Of a stretch of 18,215 bases of DNA, positions 14,802 through 18,215 are shown piece after piece. The position numbers were made by a program, and so were the translations under genes. Source of the DNA: Pseudomonas sp. (lineage in GTDB: Bacteria > Pseudomonadota > Gammaproteobacteria > Pseudomonadales > Pseudomonadaceae); assembly GCA_029239415.1 (NCBI GenBank), contig JAQZAY010000041.1:1-18215 (forward strand), in the 5' to 3' direction. The notes below the pieces were generated by a model that did not search any database, was not told the origin of the DNA, and saw nothing but the letters and a program-made list of their open reading frames with translations. How positions within the stretch are numbered: the stretch's first letter is position 1; each line of letters begins with the position of its first letter.

Positions 14802-15652
14802 TTCATGCCACTGAAGTCAGCTCGTACCTTGCTTAGCCGATCCTGCAGGAACTGACGCTGCGCCGGGCTGCTCTGGCGCATCAGGTCGACCAGCAGGCTG
14901 CGTGCCTGGGCCTCGGTGTTGTGGAAGGCGGCGCGGTACTGCGGAGTCCACAAGCGCTCTTTCTGCTGCAGCAGCTGCGCCAGGCGGGGCTCGAAACTGG
15001 CGCCATGGCGCTGGTCCATGGCCAGGCTCAATTGCTGCTGCCAGTGGGCACGGTTGGCGATCCACTGTCGATTCTGCTCGCCCAACGCCTGGGACCAGGC
15101 CATGACGCGCACGCGCTGCTCGGCGTTGAGCTCGCCCAGCCACGGCTTGAGGCGCTTTTCCATGCGTTCGGCGCGCCTGTCGATCTGGCGCGCCAAGGGG
15201 GTATCCACGTACTTGGCCTGGCGTTCGCGGATATCTTCGCTGAACGCTTCACGCATCTCGCGAACCTGCTCGTCGCTCATGCCGCGCAGCAGCTCGGCGG
15301 CCGAGGGCGTGATCTCCTCGGTGACCCGGCCGATGGCTTCCCGGGCCTCGGCGGTGCGCTGCTGCAGTTGCTGGTCGGTGACGTCATCCTCGGCGACCAT
15401 CCGGCGGATCTGGTCGAGCCACGCAAGGTAGCCCGGTAGCTGGGTCTGGCAATGCCAGGCCAGGTGCTGCTTGAGCCGCTGGTCGAGCCAGTTCTTCTGC
15501 TCGCGGTTCATGTCCAGGTAGTCGCCCAGCGACCAGGGCACCAGCACGTCAAGGTTGCGGTAGGCCAGGTCGATGCGGCTGCACGCCAGCATCAGCAGGC
15601 TCGCGGCTATCAACAACAGAGGGCGCAGGGCTTTGGTCAGGCTGGGCGACAT
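14786..15652 (-). CDS. DUF6279 family lipoprotein
   Basis: This 288-residue lipoprotein has unknown function. The signal peptide (about 1-23) ends in LLMLAC, placing the lipidated cysteine at residue 24. The next residue is Ser, so outer-membrane sorting is likely. The mature part is almost wholly helical and charged, with family-type segments WSLGDYLDMNREQKNWLDQR and LGELNAEQRVRVMAWSQAL and many Arg-Glu pairs, suggesting long helical hairpins. AAGGA is well placed before the ATG. It is divergent from the cvfB-like gene, with a 129-base spacer. Confidence 0.85.
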   Translation of the reverse strand: MSPSLTKALRPLLLIAASLLMLACSRIDLAYRNLDVLVPWSLGDYLDMNREQKNWLDQRLKQHLAWHCQTQLPGYLAWLDQIRRMVAEDDVTDQQLQQRTAEAREAIGRVTEEITPSAAELLRGMSDEQVREMREAFSEDIRERQAKYVDTPLARQIDRRAERMEKRLKPWLGELNAEQRVRVMAWSQALGEQNRQWIANRAHWQQQLSLAMDQRHGASFEPRLAQLLQQKERLWTPQYRAAFHNTEAQARSLLVDLMRQSSPAQRQFLQDRLSKVRADFSGMKCLKG

Positions 15653-15781
15653 GAGCGAATCCTTGCAGGGGCTGGCCAGGTTGTAGACGCAGGAAGGCGG
15701 TGGCGGTTCCGCGAATGTGCGCTCGGGCGATCGGGCAGGTTCGGGTGTAGAATGGCCGCCTTGTGATGAGGATTTCTGGAT

Positions 15782-16618
15782 ATGGCTCTAGTCGGGCGCT
15801 ACAACAGTTTGCAAATCGTTAAACACACGGACTTCGGTCTGTACCTGGACGGCGGGGCCGATGGCGAGATCCTCCTGCCCAACCGCTATGTTCCCAAGAA
15901 CGAGCCGACCGAGGTCGAGGACTGGCTCAATGTCTTCATCTACCTGGACAGCGAAGACAAGCTGATCGCCACTACCGAAAAGTCCAAGCTGCAGGTCGGC
16001 GAGTTCGCCAGCCTCAAGGTCAAGGACATCAACAGCATCGGCATTTTCCTCGATTGGGGCCTGCCCAAGGACCTGCTGATGCCGTACTCCGAGGAAAAGG
16101 ATCCGCTGAAGGTCGGTGACTACTGCGTGGTGCACGCCTACCTCGACAAGCGTACCCGGCGCATCACCGCGACCGCCAAGCTCGACCGCTACCTGGACAA
16201 GACGCCGGTGGACTACAAGCCTGGGCAACCCGTGCAGTTGCTGGTGGCGGGGCAGTCGCCGATGGGCTTCAAGGCGATCATCAACAACCGCCACTGGGGC
16301 CTGATCCACAAGAACGAGGTGTTCGGATTCCTGCGTTCAGGGATGCACGAGACCGGCTACATCAAGGAAGTGCGCAGCGACGGCAAGATCGCCCTGAGCC
16401 TGCAGCCGCCCGGCGCGACCCTGGCCGCCAGCCTGCCGGAGCAGATCATGCAGCGCCTGCTGGCCAATGATGGCGTGCTCATGGTCAGCGACAAGAGCGA
16501 CCCGCAGCTGATCGCCGACCTGTTCAGCGTCAGCAAGGGCAACTTCAAGAAGGCCATCGGTGCGCTGTACAAGGAAGGCCGTATCGTCATCCTTGACGAT
16601 CGCATCGAACGCAAGTGA
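15782..16618 (+). CDS. CvfB family S1-domain RNA-binding protein
   Basis: This 278-residue cytoplasmic protein resembles CvfB (conserved virulence factor B; YitL in B. subtilis), a predicted RNA-binding regulator. Three tandem S1-like OB-folds occupy about 1-65, 70-135 and 145-220. Typical strand patterns are GLYLDGGADGEILLPNRY and GIFLDWGLPKDLLMP, and VRSDGKIALSLQPPG ends the third. A C-terminal winged helix (about 225-278) contains FSVSKGNFKKAIGALYKEGRI. The length and domain order fit the family. AGGA lies about nine bases before the ATG. TGTAGAAT near 15746 could be a -10 element, without a clear -35. Its TGA directly abuts the stop of the next gene on the opposite strand. Confidence 0.9.
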   Translation: MALVGRYNSLQIVKHTDFGLYLDGGADGEILLPNRYVPKNEPTEVEDWLNVFIYLDSEDKLIATTEKSKLQVGEFASLKVKDINSIGIFLDWGLPKDLLMPYSEEKDPLKVGDYCVVHAYLDKRTRRITATAKLDRYLDKTPVDYKPGQPVQLLVAGQSPMGFKAIINNRHWGLIHKNEVFGFLRSGMHETGYIKEVRSDGKIALSLQPPGATLAASLPEQIMQRLLANDGVLMVSDKSDPQLIADLFSVSKGNFKKAIGALYKEGRIVILDDRIERK

Positions 16619-16999
16619 TCAGGCCTGCACGAAGGTCTTGAAGTCCAGGTTCTCGCCGCCTGGGCGAATGTCGCGCAGCAGCGAGTCGCGGTCGGCGCTC
16701 AGGGCCAGGCTGATGGTCGAGCGGCGCTTGCCTGGATGACGCACTTCCAGTTGCTCCAGGTGCGCGCCGAGGAAGTTGATCGGCACCTTGAGGTGCTGCA
16801 GGTCATCGGACTCGGGGGCATGCAACAAGAGGTTGATCCAGTCGGGCTGGCCCTTGCGCAGCAGCCTGACCGGGACTTCGAACCACCACAGGTTGCGCTT
16901 GCGGTCGAGAATGGCGAACAAGGTGTTGTCGCTGGTGAGCACCGGCCTGGCCAGCGAGGCGTTGCGCCGGGCGATGGCGGTGGGTTTGTCGAGTTTCAT
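16619..16999 (-). CDS. Conserved hypothetical protein, 126 aa
   Basis: I do not recognise a family. The product has 126 residues with no signal peptide or membrane segment. It looks like a small soluble alpha/beta domain. A basic N-terminus (MKLDKPTAIARRNASL) is followed by strands with an aromatic pair (NLWWFEVPV), a hydrophobic strand (DWINLLLHA) and a basic segment (HPGKRRSTISLALS). AGGAA before the ATG is well placed. Its stop codon shares no bases with, but directly touches, that of the cvfB-like gene (TGA then TCA at 16616-16621). Codon use matches the neighbours, so it is probably a real gene. Confidence 0.75.
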   Translation of the reverse strand: MKLDKPTAIARRNASLARPVLTSDNTLFAILDRKRNLWWFEVPVRLLRKGQPDWINLLLHAPESDDLQHLKVPINFLGAHLEQLEVRHPGKRRSTISLALSADRDSLLRDIRPGGENLDFKTFVQA

Positions 17000-17052
17000 G
17001 CAGATTCCTGCGGTTGACGCGTTAGAGACCCGACATTGTGCGGGGTGTGTCC

Positions 17053-17105
17053 AGCGCGGGCAAGCCTGCTCCAGTGTGGCAGAGCCGGCTTGCCCAAGCC
17101 GCGCT
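17053..17105. repeat. REP-like inverted pair
   Basis: GGGCAAGCC (17058-17066) and GGCTTGCCC (17087-17095) form a perfect 9-base stem. The flanks AGCGC (17053-17057) and GCGCT (17101-17105) extend it past a 5-base bulge. Each arm reads GGAGC or GAGCC then GGCTTGCCC, the same core as at 4230-4243. An inverted pair of this kind at the 3' end of a gene is typical of REP elements in Pseudomonas. It may also stabilise or end the beta-helix transcript. Confidence 0.65.
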
Positions 17106-17110
17106 CACCA

Positions 17111-18215
17111 TTACCGCTGGATCGGTTGACTCAATTCCGAAGTTGCGCCCTCGGCGGTAGTCACCGTGGTTGTGAAGCTGCGCACTCCGGCGGCTTCTCC
17201 TACTTCATAGTCGAACCGGCCCAGTCCATGCGCATCACTGGTCACCAGCACGTCGCCAAGATACTGCTCCGCCTCGTCGCCATCGCCCATGTTGCCAAAC
17301 ACCTCGACCCGAAGGCGACTCGAGGGCGGGCCCTGGACCTCGCCCAGCAGCCGCCCTGCCTCGATGCCGATCAGCCTGGGGGGCTGCTGGTTCTGATTGG
17401 GCAGAGGCTGGCAGCCGGTTGGCGCGCCTTGGGCGTCGCAGATCGCCGCTTGATCCTTGCTCGGCAGATCGGCACCGATCCCTCGTGATCCCACGTACAA
17501 CGCGTGGGCCTGCGCCGGCACGCCAAAGACGATGGCGCCGGTACGCTGGCCGGGCACGCACGAGCCGCCGGCCTCGCAACGGCGAATATCCAGGCCATTG
17601 CCCCAGATGCGATTGGCCGACAGGCGCGTGCGGGTCGTGTTCGGCTCAGGACGCAGCGCTACGCCGATGCGGTTGCCATGGATCAGGTTGCCGTCGAGCA
17701 TGTTGCCATCGCCCGTGATGCTCACGCCGATCGAGTTGCCGCTGAAGGTGTTGGCTCCCAGGTAATTACGGTGGCCCCAGTTGATCTGCAACCCATCGGA
17801 GTAGTTCTCGAAGCGATTGCGCACCACGGTATTGTCATTGCCCAGGAGGATCTCGATGCCCTGGGAGGGCTCGGGATTGGCGGGGGTCGAGCGAAACAGG
17901 TTGTCGGCGATCAGGTTGAATGCCGCGCCGCGGGTCAGCTCCAGACCGTCGCCGTTGTCGATCAGCTGGTTGCGCAGCACCTTGTTGTTCACCGTGCTGG
18001 TGGCGGTCGGATTGCCTTGGCCATCATCGCCGGTGAGCATGATCCCGGCGCCGCCCTTGTTGGCGATGATGCGGTTGTCCTGGATGACGTTGTGGCTGGC
18101 GCGGTTGATCAGGATGCCAATGCAGAAGTTGCGCACCTCGAGGCCGCTCAGCGTCACGCCCTGTGTGTCGCGTAGCACCAGGCCCGGACCTGTGGTGGTA
18201 CGTACAGTGGTGCCG
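17111..18215 (-). CDS. Right-handed parallel beta-helix repeat protein, C-terminal part (partial)
   Basis: The frame is open to the right edge, so the N-terminus is missing; about 367 codons are visible. Up to about residue 200 of the visible part there are beta-helix rungs with the NxxxxN pattern of pectate-lyase-like and NosD-like proteins (for example NVIQDNRIIANKGG, NLIADNLF, NTVVRNRF, NYLGANTF, NMLDGNLI). A spacer with two cysteine pairs follows (RRCEAGGSC and ICDAQGAPTGC). The protein ends in a beta-sandwich-like domain (VEVFGNMGDGDEAEQYLGD and TTVTTAEGATSELSQ) typical of exported beta-helix proteins. An extracytoplasmic polysaccharide-binding, -cleaving or adhesive role is likely but not provable here. 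A REP-like hairpin follows the stop. Confidence 0.85.
   Translation of the reverse strand, partial: GTTVRTTTGPGLVLRDTQGVTLSGLEVRNFCIGILINRASHNVIQDNRIIANKGGAGIMLTGDDGQGNPTATSTVNNKVLRNQLIDNGDGLELTRGAAFNLIADNLFRSTPANPEPSQGIEILLGNDNTVVRNRFENYSDGLQINWGHRNYLGANTFSGNSIGVSITGDGNMLDGNLIHGNRIGVALRPEPNTTRTRLSANRIWGNGLDIRRCEAGGSCVPGQRTGAIVFGVPAQAHALYVGSRGIGADLPSKDQAAICDAQGAPTGCQPLPNQNQQPPRLIGIEAGRLLGEVQGPPSSRLRVEVFGNMGDGDEAEQYLGDVLVTSDAHGLGRFDYEVGEAAGVRSFTTTVTTAEGATSELSQPIQR

Overview
This window is ordinary chromosomal DNA of a gamma-proteobacterium, almost certainly a Pseudomonas of the P. putida group. The evidence is high GC with uniform codon use, the rpsA-ihfB-lapA order, and a set of proteins typical of Pseudomonas (a UPF0260 protein, a DUF2937 protein, a MoxR/VWA pair, CvfB, a DUF6279 lipoprotein and cysK). 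This assignment comes from recognising the families by eye; no search was run. No tRNA, rRNA, CRISPR array, transposase, integrase or phage gene is visible. No gene-free stretch exceeds 300 bases; the longest is 443-680.

Layout, left to right. Positions 1-1240 hold the 3' end of rpsA with a strong intrinsic terminator, then ihfB and a small LapA-domain membrane protein. Positions 1285-2476 hold a nitroreductase and a cysteine-rich UPF0260 protein, transcribed divergently. Positions 2499-3818 are a minus-strand group: a YajD-type HNH protein, a SPOUT/TrmH-family RNA methyltransferase and a DUF2892 membrane protein. Positions 3952-4230 encode a short exported proline-rich protein. Positions 4284-6335 encode oligopeptidase B on the minus strand. 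Positions 6441-8263 are a plus-strand operon of a three-helix membrane protein, a class II glutamine amidotransferase and a DUF2937 membrane protein.

Positions 8281-10318 are a minus-strand operon of a MoxR-type AAA+ ATPase followed by a VWA protein, with a good sigma-70 promoter upstream. Positions 10457-11530 encode a short DUF748 (AsmA-like) protein, divergent from cysK at 11659-12633. Positions 12805-13740 encode a membrane-anchored aspartyl/asparaginyl beta-hydroxylase-family protein. It converges on a DMT/EamA transporter (13756-14637, minus), which lies downstream of a DUF6279 lipoprotein gene (14786-15652, minus). Positions 15782-16618 encode a CvfB-type S1-domain protein whose stop codon abuts that of an unrecognised minus-strand gene (16619-16999). 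A REP-like inverted repeat follows. The window ends inside a gene for an exported right-handed beta-helix protein (17111 to the edge, minus).

The genes do not form one pathway. Small functional units can be argued: the translation/nucleoid genes rpsA-ihfB, the MoxR-VWA chaperone-like pair, the amidotransferase with its two membrane partners, and cysK for cysteine synthesis. The most informative points are a possible synteny break just after the LapA-domain gene (where P. aeruginosa carries its O-antigen locus), the uncharacterised amidotransferase operon, the variant metal site of the VWA protein, and several perfect inverted repeats in intergenic or divergent-promoter positions. I see no convincing new defence or mobile system.
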